Origin: Gibbula magus
Taxonomy: Eukaryota > Mollusca > Gastropoda > Trochida > Trochidae
DNA: 64,000 bases
Reading direction: 5' to 3'
Assembly (NCBI GenBank): GCA_936450465.1
Contig: OW388290.1
Location: forward strand, 28,385,457-28,449,456
This document shows positions 1 to 10,206 of the stretch, in pieces. The translations under genes were made by a program, and so were the position numbers. Each line of letters starts with the position of its first letter. Position 1 is the first letter of the stretch. The notes beneath the pieces were generated by a model. The model had not been told where the DNA came from. It was given only the letters and a program-made list of their open reading frames with translations, and did no database searches.

Positions 1-2032
1 GACGACTGCAATCAAGGCAGCACACAAACTTCTAAATAATGAAGAAATAGTTTAAGAGATTTAAAGTACATCTGACGACCACTCAAATGCTTGTTAAGGC
101 AAGATCCCGGTTGAGTGTATTGGACGTGTGGTCAGACTCTATCAGACAGGAAATACAGATTAAAACCTGGAAACATCGTAATCAATAGCCCTCGCAGAAA
201 GTGCATACCTTAAAGATTGTTATCTCAAGTCTGAAACGTCAATCGGACATGCATTTGTAAGGCACGTCGCATAAACGTCGTTCTTTAAACTCACGGATGT
301 CGATTAAAGTTGATAATAACAGCGATCTACGCTCACCCATGTCATGTTCAAATCAAATGTGGAAGGCAGTTGCTCATGTATCAATTTTAAAGCGAGTCGT
401 TCGTGAATCGATGCACAGGGTCAAATATACCTTCACCGACTGACTTTCTTTCAAAGACAAATATTATTCTTAGGAATACGAGAAAAATCCTCCTTGATGG
501 CAGTGTTAATATTACTCTTTAGTTGTTATGTGTACTCCCAAGCCAACCAATCAGACATATTCATAATAGTACAATTCCTTATATACACCACACATTTTCT
601 GTGATTTACAACCAGCTTGGATCAATCGTCAAGGAATTCTGTATGCTATCGAATTTTTGCTCTCTGTTGGGATTTGAAGTCAATCAGGTCGCCAGTTTGC
701 TAGATTAAGCAACGCGTTTCCATTACCGCATATGACACTTTTTCATTGGTTAATGTGTTCATAACAGAATTTATATTATCCACCTTGAGAGCGATATTTA
801 ACAAAACGTCCCAAATGTGACATATGCATTGAATATCGGCACCCTCAGCCGTGGATGATCGCGATATGATACATATTGAGAGATTTATAATCAAAATGTC
901 CTTAGATTGACCCTTGGTTTTGGAGTGATTTTTTTAATATTGAAATAGTTCAAACATCAATCTCTTCTTTCTTTTGACACGCTTATTCTTACATCAATAA
1001 TAAGCTGGAATGGTTTGATTTTGAATACATGGGAAATAGATCCGTCATTATTACCTATACGAGGTGACAATAATCTATACTTTTTCTATATTTCCCTTAT
1101 AGCCTCTAACATGAGTAATCCTGTTCACTGTCGAGGATAGGCCCACGTGTAGTACTCGCTGGTAGATATTAGGATACATCCACAGTCTCATTAAAATCGA
1201 CCCTGTTCGGGGGAATAAAATCTGCAAAATAATGCATATCGAGATTAGAACCTCCAAATGATATGAGTTCGTCTATGTTATTCCTCGGAAAACGGTCTAT
1301 TTTATTCAGACTAGATACACCCGTTTCATGCAATATCTTATTGAGTATGATATATGTCACTTCTTATACGGCTTAATTAGTTTATAACAATGGAGAATCC
1401 CTTCAGTTTCAGATCCCACCTGTGTTCTATCGAGTGAACAGTTTTTAAATATTTACTCGGAAATGACTTTGTTCCTTAGTTCAAAAGAATACATTATACT
1501 TTTATTTTCTGTTATTTTCGGGTTAATGTTTATATAAATGGTATATTTTTAAGTGTTATAGATATGGTGACTAATAAAGTTATGTTGTTATGCATATGAT
1601 ATGACATTTAAACGTGACATTGCTTTCCATGTTGACACCGTGGTGTTTATGCCACCGAATAACATTAATTTAACGGATTTCTTATGTTCCTGCTAACTGT
1701 ATATAAAACGTAAAGTATGGCAGTCGATGAGCTATGCTCATGTCAATGTCCCTGCGTTCATAAATACTCTTTTATGCATGTTGCCAAAATAAGCAATGAT
1801 AGCAATGTATTAAGTATCGAAATACAACAGAAATGTAAAATGTTATTATTAACATAAATTACCAGCCAGGATTGATCGTGAAGAATGATATATATCATCT
1901 CACAGATAGACACGTGCTGAACACGACAGACATCGTAAATCTAATCTTATCAACTCTCTACATCTCAGGGAACTTCAGACATTGAAATCAGTTTTATTTA
2001 TTGAGCTTACGTGATCTAACTCTGTCAGATTG
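1..2032. other. Gene-poor AT-rich stretch
   Basis: I see no repeat, RNA gene or recognisable protein here. Two minus-strand open frames at 700-894 and 1169-1366 have fairly protein-like composition (the second contains FGGSNLDMHYFADF), but neither has a convincing pair of splice sites or a recognisable domain. They may be isolated exons or chance frames. Confidence 0.4.
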
Positions 2033-2360
2033 GTAGCAATTAGCTGTTTACGAGTGACGTTTTAGGACTGCTAACATTCCCCTATTGAACGCCAGTCTTA
2101 TTCACATCCACAAAAGCTGGATCTTATTATAGATTAAAGCCGAGTGATCTTTCCTTGAAGACTCTAGTTTGAATTCTGTGAATTGGAAGGCTTATTATGT
2201 TTCATTTGAAACAGGTTTATTAGCAAACTTTGAAGTCAAATGATGGGATCGACTTTTGATGTAAATGTGTAATCATTGGTATAACATTTGTTTGAACAAC
2301 TTCAAGATAATTCTATTTTGGTGCTGCAGAATATATTTCAGCGTTGGATCAATATGACAT
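2033..2360. repeat. Paralogous segment a1 (direct copy at 14.81-15.12 kb)
   Basis: This noncoding stretch aligns in the same orientation with 14810-15120. Shared anchors include GACTGCTAACA/TTGACTGCTAACA near the start, GAGTGATCTTTCCTT, TTTCATTTGAAAC and ACTTTGAAGTCAAATGA, in the same order with small indels between them. No reading frame is maintained across the alignment. The pairing fits either an old segmental duplication or two copies of an unnamed interspersed repeat; the matching order of other copied segments favours duplication. Confidence 0.6.
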
Positions 2361-2949
2361 CACCCAGTACGACATCATTCAATCACTGGTATTTCAGTAT
2401 CTATCCATGTTGCTGGCAAAGGTATAGAACAGTATGTAGGGAAATTAATTATTTCCTTTCTTGTCACTTCTTGTGTAGATATCTTCGGATGTAACACAAT
2501 ATAGTTGTTTTAAGTTTTAGTTAATTGTTTATCTCAAAATACAAAACTAATATAAGTAAGCAATTTCTAGAAGGATATTCAGGTTACATATCGACGTTTA
2601 CAAAATATAATTTTACAAAAATTTAACAAGCTACATATCCACCTTATGGGTTACCTGGTATCTCTTTATACATTGAGGGCAGGGTATTCAGACTAACGTT
2701 TCGATCTCATATTCCCACACCAATAATCAGTGCCAGCAGTGCAATTGATTTATTTCTAGTGTGCTCCTCTGGTAAGTCTCATTGTAGCCGACTTTGTCTC
2801 CATACCATGTACTTTTAACTAAAATCATCTCAATTTCACCATGATACCAGTACTTGATGGTTCATGCCCAGACATAAATGTTGGATAATAATTTTACATA
2901 TAAAACACGAGACAAATCCTCGTAGTATCACTGTGCCTCCTTCCATCAT
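2361..2949. other. Unassigned AT-rich sequence
   Basis: No gene, repeat or RNA that I can support. The short open frame at 2288-2494 crosses the end of the paralogous segment and is not preserved in the other copy. Confidence 0.4.
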
Positions 2950-3215
2950 AAAGGAAATGTATATCTCCACCAAAACGAACATGTTGATCTCCTTAAAGAA
3001 GAAAATGATTATCTCCTTAAAGAAGAAAATGGTTATCTCCTTAAAGAAGAAAATGATTATCTCCTTTGTGAAGAAAATGTATAATTATATATCCAACATG
3101 TAGAAAATGTTTATCTCCTTCATGATGAACATGTATATGTCGACCATGAAGAATATATGTATCCTCACCATGACGACTTGTCTCTCTCCAACATGACGAA
3201 AACGTATATCTCCAC
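2950..3215. repeat. Degenerate 24-bp minisatellite
   Basis: The word ATCTCC or a close variant recurs every 24 bases from 2963 (2963, 2987, 3011, 3035, 3059, then after a small phase slip 3113, 3137, 3161, about 3185 and 3208). The best units near 2987-3058 read roughly ATCTCCTTAAAGAAGAAA plus six bases and are nearly identical; outer units are eroded. The period is eight codons, so a frame stays open through the centre and gives a lysine/methionine-rich peptide (KKKMIISL repeated). That is a by-product of the period, not evidence of a gene. Confidence 0.85.
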
Positions 3216-4474
3216 AATTTAAGGAAGATTTCTTAGTTGTTCGACTTCTTTTTCATGTAATACGATATCACGTATAAAGTCACACCTTGAGAAGATGCTA
3301 GTTTCACAAAACTTATCAAACATGTCAACCATGATCCTTAGATGTGCCTTTTATAGGTTAAACGTATATATGGGTATATGTTGAGTGGGTGCCCATGTAG
3401 TTAACAGTAACTATGGAGAAGTTGTTTTGTGTTGAAGCATATCTCCCTAAATAAAGATGTTAGCTTCATTTATTTAACACATGTCAAACATGATACCTGA
3501 ATTATTTTTGTGGTTTTGATCAAGGTAGGACCTAGTTAGGTGTATGTATAATTGTCTTATTGTTATTTCTGCATTTCATCTCTGGGACTTCCAACTCTGC
3601 TGTCATAAACATTCAGTGCTATGTTCATACAAGGGACTATATAAAGTTGTGCCCCTTAGTATTTTCAAGCATTTTTCTTTGACCTATGATGAAAGCTGGG
3701 ATATATGATTGACCGCTCACTAATTCTCTTGTGGATCAAGTGCAAAAACCCTGTGTCATCGCCAGTTACACATAAAGCCTATTTCACAACTATAATTGTT
3801 GTAAAATCGATACTAATCTCATATTCGTTACAATTTCGTCCTGTAAAGCCAAGTGCTATGTTAGAGTGCATGTTCTGGAGATTATGACAAGAGGATTCTT
3901 CTTTCAAGTAGTGAATGTGTTTGGTAAACTTGTTTAGCTTAAACAATCATTTCAAATGCTAATTACAAGTAATTTCACTCATTAGCCATTCTCAAATTGC
4001 CATTATGTCATCCTTTTGAAGATCAAAGTCTAACATTTTGCAATTTACTACAAACTAATCAACTTCAATGCAAAGGTGTTAATTGTCAATAAAAACTACT
4101 GATGATCTAAAGGCGAACTATTTGAAGGTGATACAAACAACAGCTTCATTCTCCGGACGAATCCTAACCCCTGATCGGTGATTTGTGATATTCTGTTTTC
4201 AAAGAAATATATTTTCATATCTTTTGAATGTAAATTATCATTTAACAATGCAATACTCATAAACACTTACCTTTTAAAAAGAAATTACAATATGAAAATC
4301 TTTTGAAATAAACGTTTTCCTTGTGTGTGGTTATGGCTCGGTTTACCCATGGACAAGACCAAATCATAGGTAAACACAACAAAAATTCCATCGTCACAAT
4401 AATATTCTCCTAACTGTTTGATGTTACGCAATACAAGCTTTAAGATCTAAGATGGAGAATTGATATGCTAGATC
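3216..4474. other. Unassigned AT-rich sequence upstream of the mariner
   Basis: No gene is supported. On the minus strand a GGTAAGTG donor-like motif at about 4264-4271 ends an open stretch reaching back to about 4370. No matching acceptor or recognisable protein was found, so I do not call it as an exon. Confidence 0.35.
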
Positions 4475-4476
4475 TA

Positions 4477-4502
4477 CGAGGGGCGTTCAATAAGTGTTGC
4501 AA
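4477..4502 (+). repeat. Left terminal inverted repeat of the mariner
   Basis: The 26 bases begin CGAGGGGCGTTCAATAAG and are the exact reverse complement of 6938-6963. The repeat directly follows a TA dinucleotide. This is the likely transposase binding site. Confidence 0.95.
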
Positions 4503-4650
4503 GCGGGGCATTGGTGTTTACATAAACAGTGTCAGCTTATAGCAGGTGTTACTATAGTCAAAACATAACATTGACACATGTCAAAACAATTTCTAGACAT
4601 AACAATTATTTAGATATAATAGCTGCGCTGACCTAGGGGTATCCATAATC

Positions 4651-5607
4651 ATGGATTCTCTCAAACATGAACAACGCGCTGTGATCAAGTTCCTTACTAA
4701 AGAGGGATGCAAAGCTACAGAAATACATAATCGTATGTGTAATGTGATGGGTAAGGATGCTCCTAACTTTTCAACAGTTTGTCGCTGGTCTCTTCAGTTC
4801 AAGCGGGGCAGGGAGTCCTTAGACGATGACCCACGGTCAGGCAGGCCATCTGAAGTCACCCGACCGGAAGTTATTGCCGCTATCGAAAGACGAATTTTAG
4901 CTGGCCGCCCCGTTAAAGTTTCTGAACTGTCTTTGGAATTCCAGATATCAGTTGGAAGTGTTGAAAAAATAATTCATGACCATCTTGGTATGTCCAAGGT
5001 ATCTGCAAAATGGGTACCCAGAAACTTCACAGCACAAGATCGCCAGAAAAGAACCGAAAGTTGCATGGAGCTCCTGGATCGGTTTAATGCGGATGAAGCC
5101 AGGTTTTTGTCTCGTCTGGTGACAGGTGACGAAACCTGGATCCACCACTGGGACCCGGAAACTAAACTGGAATCCAAGCAATGGAAGCACCCGAGTTCAC
5201 CGCCTCCCCTGAAGTTTCGCACTCAACCATCAGCTGGCAAGGTTATGGCGACAATCTTTTGGGATGCAAAAGGCATATTATTAATTGATTACTTGCCAAC
5301 CAAAACTACAATGAATGGTCAATATTATGCCAACCTAATGCAAGAATTGCGAAAGACAATTCGACAGAAACGCCGTGGAATGTTGACACGTGGTGTTCTG
5401 ATTTTGCATGACAACGCTCCAGTCCACAAGTCAAGAGTTGCACAGGCCGCTATACGTGATTGTGGATTCGAACAGCTTAACCACCCACCCTACAGCCCAG
5501 ACCTAGCCCCCAGTGACTACTTCCTGTTCAGAAACCTGAAATCCGCCCTACGTGGAAGGCACTTCCGGGATGACGAATCGTCTAAACTGCCACAGAGGCG
5601 TGGTTAG
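4651..5607 (+). CDS. Mariner transposase, frameshifted near the C-terminus
   Basis: This encodes a cut-and-paste DNA transposase of the mariner group; it would bind the element's terminal repeats in the nucleus and move it into TA sites. The 318-residue frame begins at the first ATG after the left repeat. Residues 1-110 form the helix-turn-helix DNA-binding half (DDDPRSGRPSEVT at 58-70), followed by the linker motif WVPRNFT at 121-127. The catalytic half shows the D,D34D triad: D160 in TGDETW, D254 in LHDNAPVH and D289 in YSPDLAPSDYFLF. All three acidic residues are present. At about codon 311 one base is missing from a run of A, so the frame ends in a short aberrant tail after SKLPQRRG. The proper C-terminal end continues in the next frame to 5705. 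The product would lack about 30 normal terminal residues and is probably inactive or impaired. Confidence 0.93.
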   Translation: MDSLKHEQRAVIKFLTKEGCKATEIHNRMCNVMGKDAPNFSTVCRWSLQFKRGRESLDDDPRSGRPSEVTRPEVIAAIERRILAGRPVKVSELSLEFQISVGSVEKIIHDHLGMSKVSAKWVPRNFTAQDRQKRTESCMELLDRFNADEARFLSRLVTGDETWIHHWDPETKLESKQWKHPSSPPPLKFRTQPSAGKVMATIFWDAKGILLIDYLPTKTTMNGQYYANLMQELRKTIRQKRRGMLTRGVLILHDNAPVHKSRVAQAAIRDCGFEQLNHPPYSPDLAPSDYFLFRNLKSALRGRHFRDDESSKLPQRRG

Positions 5608-5705
5608 GGGGGCAAACGGAAGACTTCTACAAAAGCGGCATCAAAAGTCTTAAAGAGAAATGGAATAAGTGTATTGAGGTGAAGGGTAACTATATTGAAA
5701 AATAA
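5608..5705 (+). pseudogene. Out-of-frame C-terminal end of the mariner transposase
   Basis: After the premature stop, the adjacent frame stays open to TAA at 5703-5705. It reads DFYKSGIKSLKEKWNKCI and ends NYIEK, the expected C-terminal signature of mariner transposases. It is separated from the main frame by a single-base deletion near 5580-5590. No other disabling change is visible, so the break is recent or limited to this copy. Confidence 0.85.
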
Positions 5706-5824
5706 AAGTAAAAAATAGAGCCATGGGCTCTGTAGCTCATCAAGATTTCATTGATTATTATCTAAGGTTGACTATCTAAGTTATATCAAGTAATACATTG
5801 TTATCAAGAAAAAAATAGGTTTTT

Positions 5825-6790
5825 TAGACCATGACTCCTGTGACCCAACTTTGGAGTCACAGGGTCACCAATCCTACAATTACAATTTCACCTTTTACAG
5901 CTTTACGTACTTAAGATAAAGATGAAAATATTTGGGTCATGACCCGTGACCTAGATTGGGGTCACAGGGTCACGAAATCTACAATTTAGAATCCCCATTG
6001 GCCAAGGAGTCTGCACACAACTTTTCAGCTCTCTAGACCTTTTGGAACTGGAGAAGAAGATGAAAATAGGTTTTTAAGGATGTGACCCCAGTGACCCCAT
6101 TTAGGGTCATGGGGTCACAAAATCTACAATTTAGAATCCCCATTGGCCAAGGAGTCTGCACACAACTTTTCAGCTCTCTAGACCTTTTGGAACTGGAGAA
6201 GAAGATGAAAATAGGTTTTTAAGGATGTGACCCCAGTGACCCCATTTAGGGTCATGGGGTCACAAAATCTACAATTTAGAATCCCCATTGACCAAGGAGT
6301 CTGCACACAACTATTCAAGTCTCTTGACCTTTTGGAACTGGAGAAGAAGATGAAAATAGGTTTTTAAGGATGTGACCCCTGTGACCCCATTTGGGGTCAT
6401 GGGGTCACGAAATGTACAATTTAGTATCCCCATTGGCCAAGGAGTCTGCACACAACTTTTCAGCTCTATTGACCTTTTGGAACCGGAGAAGAAGATGAAA
6501 ATAGGTTTTTAAGGATGTGACCCCTGTGACCCCATTTGGGGTCATGGGGTCACAAAATCTACAATTTAGTATCCCCATTGGCCAAGGAGTCTGTACACAA
6601 CTTTTCAGCTCTCTTGACCTTTTGGAACTGGAGAAGAAGATGAAAATAGGTTTTTAAGGATGTGACCCCGGTGACCCCATTTGGGGTCACGGGGTCACGA
6701 AATCTACAATTTAGAATCCCCATTGGCCAAGGAGTCTGCACATAAAATTTAGCTCTGTGGAGTCATTGGTTCTAGAGAAGAAGTCGAAAA
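5825..6790. repeat. 145-bp hairpin satellite inside the mariner
   Basis: The word AATCTACAATTTAG or a one-base variant occurs at 5976, 6121, 6266, 6411, 6556 and 6701, so the period is exactly 145 bases. Units 1 and 2 are identical over the full 145 bp, which points to recent duplication. A divergent, shorter unit lies at about 5825-5975 and the last unit decays after about 6790. Each unit holds an inverted repeat built from GTGACCCC and GGGGTCAC words (for example about 6663-6698) that could fold into a stem of about 15 bp with one bulged base. There is no coding frame. The array sits wholly between the transposase end and the right terminal repeat. Confidence 0.93.
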
Positions 6791-6804
6791 TGTGCAAAGT
6801 TTAC

Positions 6805-6849
6805 GGACGGATGGACGGACGGATGGACGGACGGATGGACGGACGGACG
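6805..6849. repeat. GGAC/GGAT minisatellite in the mariner 3' region
   Basis: GGAC and GGAT tetramers alternate with a 12-base higher-order period (GGACGGACGGAT) for about 45 bases, then run into GCCGGACGCCATGCCATG. The array starts right after the decayed end of the 145-bp satellite and belongs to the transposon. Confidence 0.85.
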
Positions 6850-6872
6850 CCGGACGCCATGCCATGCCATAA

Positions 6873-6900
6873 GCCCATCGGGCCTTTCAGGCCTGATGAG
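6873..6900. repeat. Short hairpin near the mariner right end
   Basis: CATCGGGCCT and AGGCCTGATG face each other across a three- to four-base loop, with 9 of 10 positions able to pair. This could be a subterminal structure of the element or an RNA hairpin at the end of the transposase transcript. I cannot tell which. Confidence 0.5.
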
Positions 6901-6937
6901 CTAAAAATTGACTACGCGAGTTGGTTTTATATTGAAG

Positions 6938-6963
6938 TTGCAACACTTATTGAACGCCCCTCG
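6938..6963 (-). repeat. Right terminal inverted repeat of the mariner
   Basis: These 26 bases match the left repeat perfectly in reverse complement and are followed by the TA target copy at 6964-6965. The two arms are still identical although the interior has been heavily rearranged. Confidence 0.95.
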
Positions 6964-7094
6964 TATCTAGGCCCTTTATCAGTTCCTTTATTGAATCATA
7001 GTCCTTATATATGTGCAATATGACTTTCATGTCCCGTTTTTTTCAAGGTTCTTTACATAGCAGTTATTGCTATTCTTTGTGTCATCGTGAGTGT

Positions 7095-7310
7095 ATTATG
7101 TCCATCCCTCTATTTAAGTTCTCGACTCTCTAGTAATTAAAGGATGCGAGCATCAGCCGTTTACTTCAGTGCATTCAAGGCAATTGACTGTACTACTTGA
7201 CATCAATTCTTCACCACTGTCGTGATTTATCCAGCCTACACTGATAGATGATAACTAGTGGTAATTTTATGTAAATCGGGGCAATCCCTTGCATTACCAA
7301 TCACCGCTAC
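7095..7310 (-). pseudogene. Decayed relative of the 27.9-28.2 kb exon
   Basis: Read on the minus strand this stretch resembles the exon candidate at 27938-28187. Shared plus-strand words in the same order are CATTCA.(G)..A.TTGACTGT, TTGACATC.ATTCTT and AATC.(G).CAATCCCTTGCATT. The frame that is open at 28 kb is broken here by several stops and indels, so this copy could not encode the same peptide. It supports the idea that the 28-kb sequence is a duplicated genic segment. The match is partial and was made by eye. Confidence 0.4.
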
Positions 7311-7562
7311 TGATAACCTTGTAGAGTGAGTAACTAACTTCATCAACATCTTGTGACAATACCGACCTGATGCCTTCACTACGGTGTATATTTTTGTTAA
7401 GGTCTTCTTGGAATTATGCTATGTAACATAATGGTATCATTTTAAGACATCCCAAATGTCAAAATTGTTTTCAAAATTAAAGGTTACTATGTCATCGGAT
7501 AGTGATTATGAATCAGTCTATATTGCAGACACTGCTTGGAATGGTTTGGCAGTGACGTTAGC
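7311..7562. other. Unassigned spacer
   Basis: Nothing supportable is seen between the decayed exon and the MITE. Confidence 0.4.
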
Positions 7563-7564
7563 TA

Positions 7565-8171
7565 CACCGACATGAAGAAGAAACGTTAACATGTTAAATA
7601 CAAGATATTTCAAAACACGATCGATACATTCGAAATAGAGGTACAAAAGCAAATTTTATTAAATTTGACATTTCAGAACAATATTTGTTTATATTTCCGA
7701 AAAACACTCATTTTCAGAAAACGTAATTTTCAAATCTCGACATAATGGAGTCAAAATTGGCTTTTTGGCTTGTTATATGACGTCCTACAGTAAACGTGCG
7801 TTAATAAATTAAGTCCAGGAGGTACTTTATGTCGTTGACATCTTTTACATTATTTCCATATTTGATAAAAGTTTACCTTAAATACCATTGTGTCCCAAAA
7901 TCCTCTTTGAAATATTTATTTCAGCACCCCATGCGTGCTTTAAAATTTCAAGTTAATTTGAAGACTTGTAAAAAACACAAACTCTTATACACTTTTTGGT
8001 ATCAGTGGAATAGAACATTTCCTTTTTTTCATTTGATCATACATTGAGTTGATAAAACCACACAACAAATAGTCAATAAATTTGAAGACAGACTGGGTCC
8101 AAATAGACAGTTTATAAAGTTGCAACAAAAAAAACAAGTTTTTAAAGTTGGGAGTTTCTTGTGAACGTCAG
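7565..8171. mobile_element. Diverged TA-flanked MITE, copy 1
   Basis: About 607 bp flanked by TA (7563-7564 and 8172-8173). The ends are related inverted repeats: CACCGACATGAAGAAGAAAC on the left, and the reverse complement of the right end reads CTGACGTTCACAAGAAAC. The interior matches the copies at 25.5 and 33.4 kb, with anchors ATACAAGATATTTCA, GACGTCCTACAGTAAA and CAGCACCCCATG. There is no coding capacity, so it is a non-autonomous element, probably mobilised by a Tc1/mariner-type transposase. Its terminal repeats differ from those of the 4.5-kb mariner. This is the most eroded of the three copies. Confidence 0.6.
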
Positions 8172-8173
8172 TA

Positions 8174-9474
8174 TACTTTAATTATTTTTCTGCACTGCCA
8201 TGTCTATGAAACTTGTTGGAAGGAAATATAGTCCATCTGTAATCAACAGATACATGACTGGTAGATAGCTATGTTTGTGTAACCGTTAGAATCTTCGCGT
8301 TCTGCTGTACATAGACATAACCTATTTACGTGCATTTTCACTTTCAACCTGGTCCTATGGAATATGACTGTAGTCATATAAAACATACTGTCAATGTCAA
8401 AACTGAAATATATGATATCGTTTGACAGATAAGCACGACTTACTCAGGGTGTTAGGGTGTTCACGGCAAAATTGATTTTGATGAGTTGACAGAAACAACA
8501 ATGTCTGTCATCTGGTGACATTACCGGAATAATTCTAAAAAGGAAAGCCTAATATTTTCCGTTTTATAATCATAACTAATTGGATTGAAGTATTAATTTC
8601 ACAAATACAAATAATGGCACAATGAACATCATTGTTGTTTGGTCTTAGTTGATCAAAGAGCTTTTTTTATGTTTAACAACTAATTGTGCACATTGGGATT
8701 GCTCAGAAGTTTATCAATATATGTTTTAATTTAAATTACCATATCTTTTCTTGAAATGCACAAATGAAATTTTTAAGAACTATGATTAAATCCTCAAGAG
8801 GTGCTTATATTAGATGATTAAGATCAAATGTTTTGAAAGCGTAATGACATTGCAAGAGGAGAGGTAATAGGGAATTGCTTAATCAAACGTCAGTCTTCAA
8901 GTTTATCAGACGACTGTATTGGTAGACTTGACTTGAAGCTGATTATGTAAGGATGTTACATCATCAAATAAATATTTGTAGTTCTGTACCTGTACCGTGT
9001 GACCCCAATGAAAATGATCCACGTTTAACATCATCATGGTTACATTTACCTGTTTAAATAAATGTACTGATATATAATTTAGTTTACGACTAGAAACAAC
9101 ATTGAAATGCACTACTAATTACACCAAATTAACTCTTTTATTGCCACTAATACTAGGTAGTATAATATGTTTTTTTCTGATCAGATTATTATAAATGTAA
9201 TGGAAATTTGTCAATGAACTTGACTAGAACCTGATGACTTTATTTTGAAATGAGGTGGATATGATTATTAAGCAATAATCAATACTAAAATCAGATCTTT
9301 ACATCTCCGGCAAATTTAGGAAAGGAGTTGCATGATTTGTGTGAACACTATTTTACTAATCCGATGTGTCATTTAATGAGTTTGTACCTCTGTAATGTAC
9401 TGGAAACATTCAGCTTTCAGTTCATTTAAATTCTTAAAAACTAAATAATTACTATTATTTTAATTTCGATCAAA
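8174..9474. other. AT-rich stretch with one exon-like minus-strand frame
   Basis: The only notable feature is a minus-strand open frame at 8906-9112. It is preceded within the frame by an acceptor-like TTATTTAAACAG, then reads NVDHFHWGHTVQVQNYKYLF and ends NTVV-stop. The composition is protein-like but no family is recognised and no copy was found in the other blocks. The rest shows no gene or repeat. Confidence 0.25.
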
Positions 9475-9820
9475 AAGATTGTGATCTTCAATCACAACTC
9501 TTAACGTTTGAAATGCTTTTTCAACAACTTCATTAACACTTCCTAATGTTGTTTCAAAGGTGCATTTGGTTTTTTGAATCCGGCCTGAAACTTTTCTCTG
9601 AGACTTTCGATAATATTGACTGAATTCTCAACATACTTGTAGTTTTAAAGTATCCAATATTAATCAAAAAACCTTTGAACACAGAAATAACTTAGCATGT
9701 GCTCCAATGTGATAGATATCCAAAAAGCATCTATATTAGACATATTTTAGGACATAGTTTAGACGATCGATGCTCCGGGTCAATATCATAGTTTGCAACT
9801 AAAGCAAAAGCTTAGTCCAT

Positions 9821-10090
9821 GTATAGGAACAAAACACCACAGAAATATATGATTATTTACAACATTAAACCGTTCTTCAATCACTTAGTTGAACATCAGT
9901 CACCCGGACCACCAAAATCAGTGTTTAACATCTAACGATCTCAATCAAAAACTACAAATAGAAAACTTCATCAATGGATAGGTAGAAGAACACCATAGAT
10001 ATATATGATTATCTTAACCGTTCATCAAACACTTAGTTGAACATCAGTCACCCGGACCACCAACACCAGTGTTTAACAGCTAACGATCTC
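9821..10090. repeat. Local direct duplication of about 115 bp
   Basis: Positions 9821-9942 and 9977-10090 are near copies. Both contain CACTTAGTTGAACATCAGTC followed by ACCCGGACCACCAA, and both end in TAACGATCTC. The 21-kb copy has a single version, so the doubling happened in this block after the larger duplication. Confidence 0.8.
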
Positions 10091-10206
10091 CACGAGGAGC
10101 GACTGTCTCTTTGTAACTCACTTTGTCTTCCCTAACTGTCACTTGTGACCCACGCCACCTCATCTACTTAGGCTCCACCATGTACAGTGTCCAGAATATC
10201 CTGCTG

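Larger units (their letters stand above)
4475..6965 (+). mobile_element. Mariner-family DNA transposon with internal satellite
   Basis: This is a complete-looking element, 4477-6963 (2487 bp). It is bounded by perfect inverted repeats of 26 bp and by TA dinucleotides at 4475-4476 and 6964-6965, the target duplication expected of Tc1/mariner transposons. The transposase frame starts about 150 bp inside the left repeat. The element is nearly twice the usual mariner length of about 1.3 kb because roughly 1.1 kb of 145-bp hairpin satellite and GGAC minisatellite lies between the transposase and the right terminal repeat. The bases just outside the TA are also partly symmetric (CTAGATC before, TCTAG after), which may be chance or a target preference. 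The perfect terminal repeats and nearly intact frame suggest a young insertion, made immobile on its own by the frameshift in the transposase. Confidence 0.93.

Noticed and set aside
2864..3103. 79-codon forward frame with KKKMIISL repeats
   Set aside because: It is kept open only by the 24-bp minisatellite period; there is no start context, splice site or similarity.
3890..4080. Similarity to 26.88-27.05 kb
   Set aside because: Only a few short words match (TTTCAAGTAGTGAA, GAAGATCAAAG); too weak to claim as a further paralogous segment.
4948..5222. Minus-strand frames of about 80 codons
   Set aside because: They are antisense shadows of the transposase coding sequence.
6559..7023. Open frames in the mariner 3' region (6559-6741 minus, 6757-7023 plus)
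   Set aside because: They read through satellite and minisatellite sequence and the right terminal repeat; the peptides are repeat translations.
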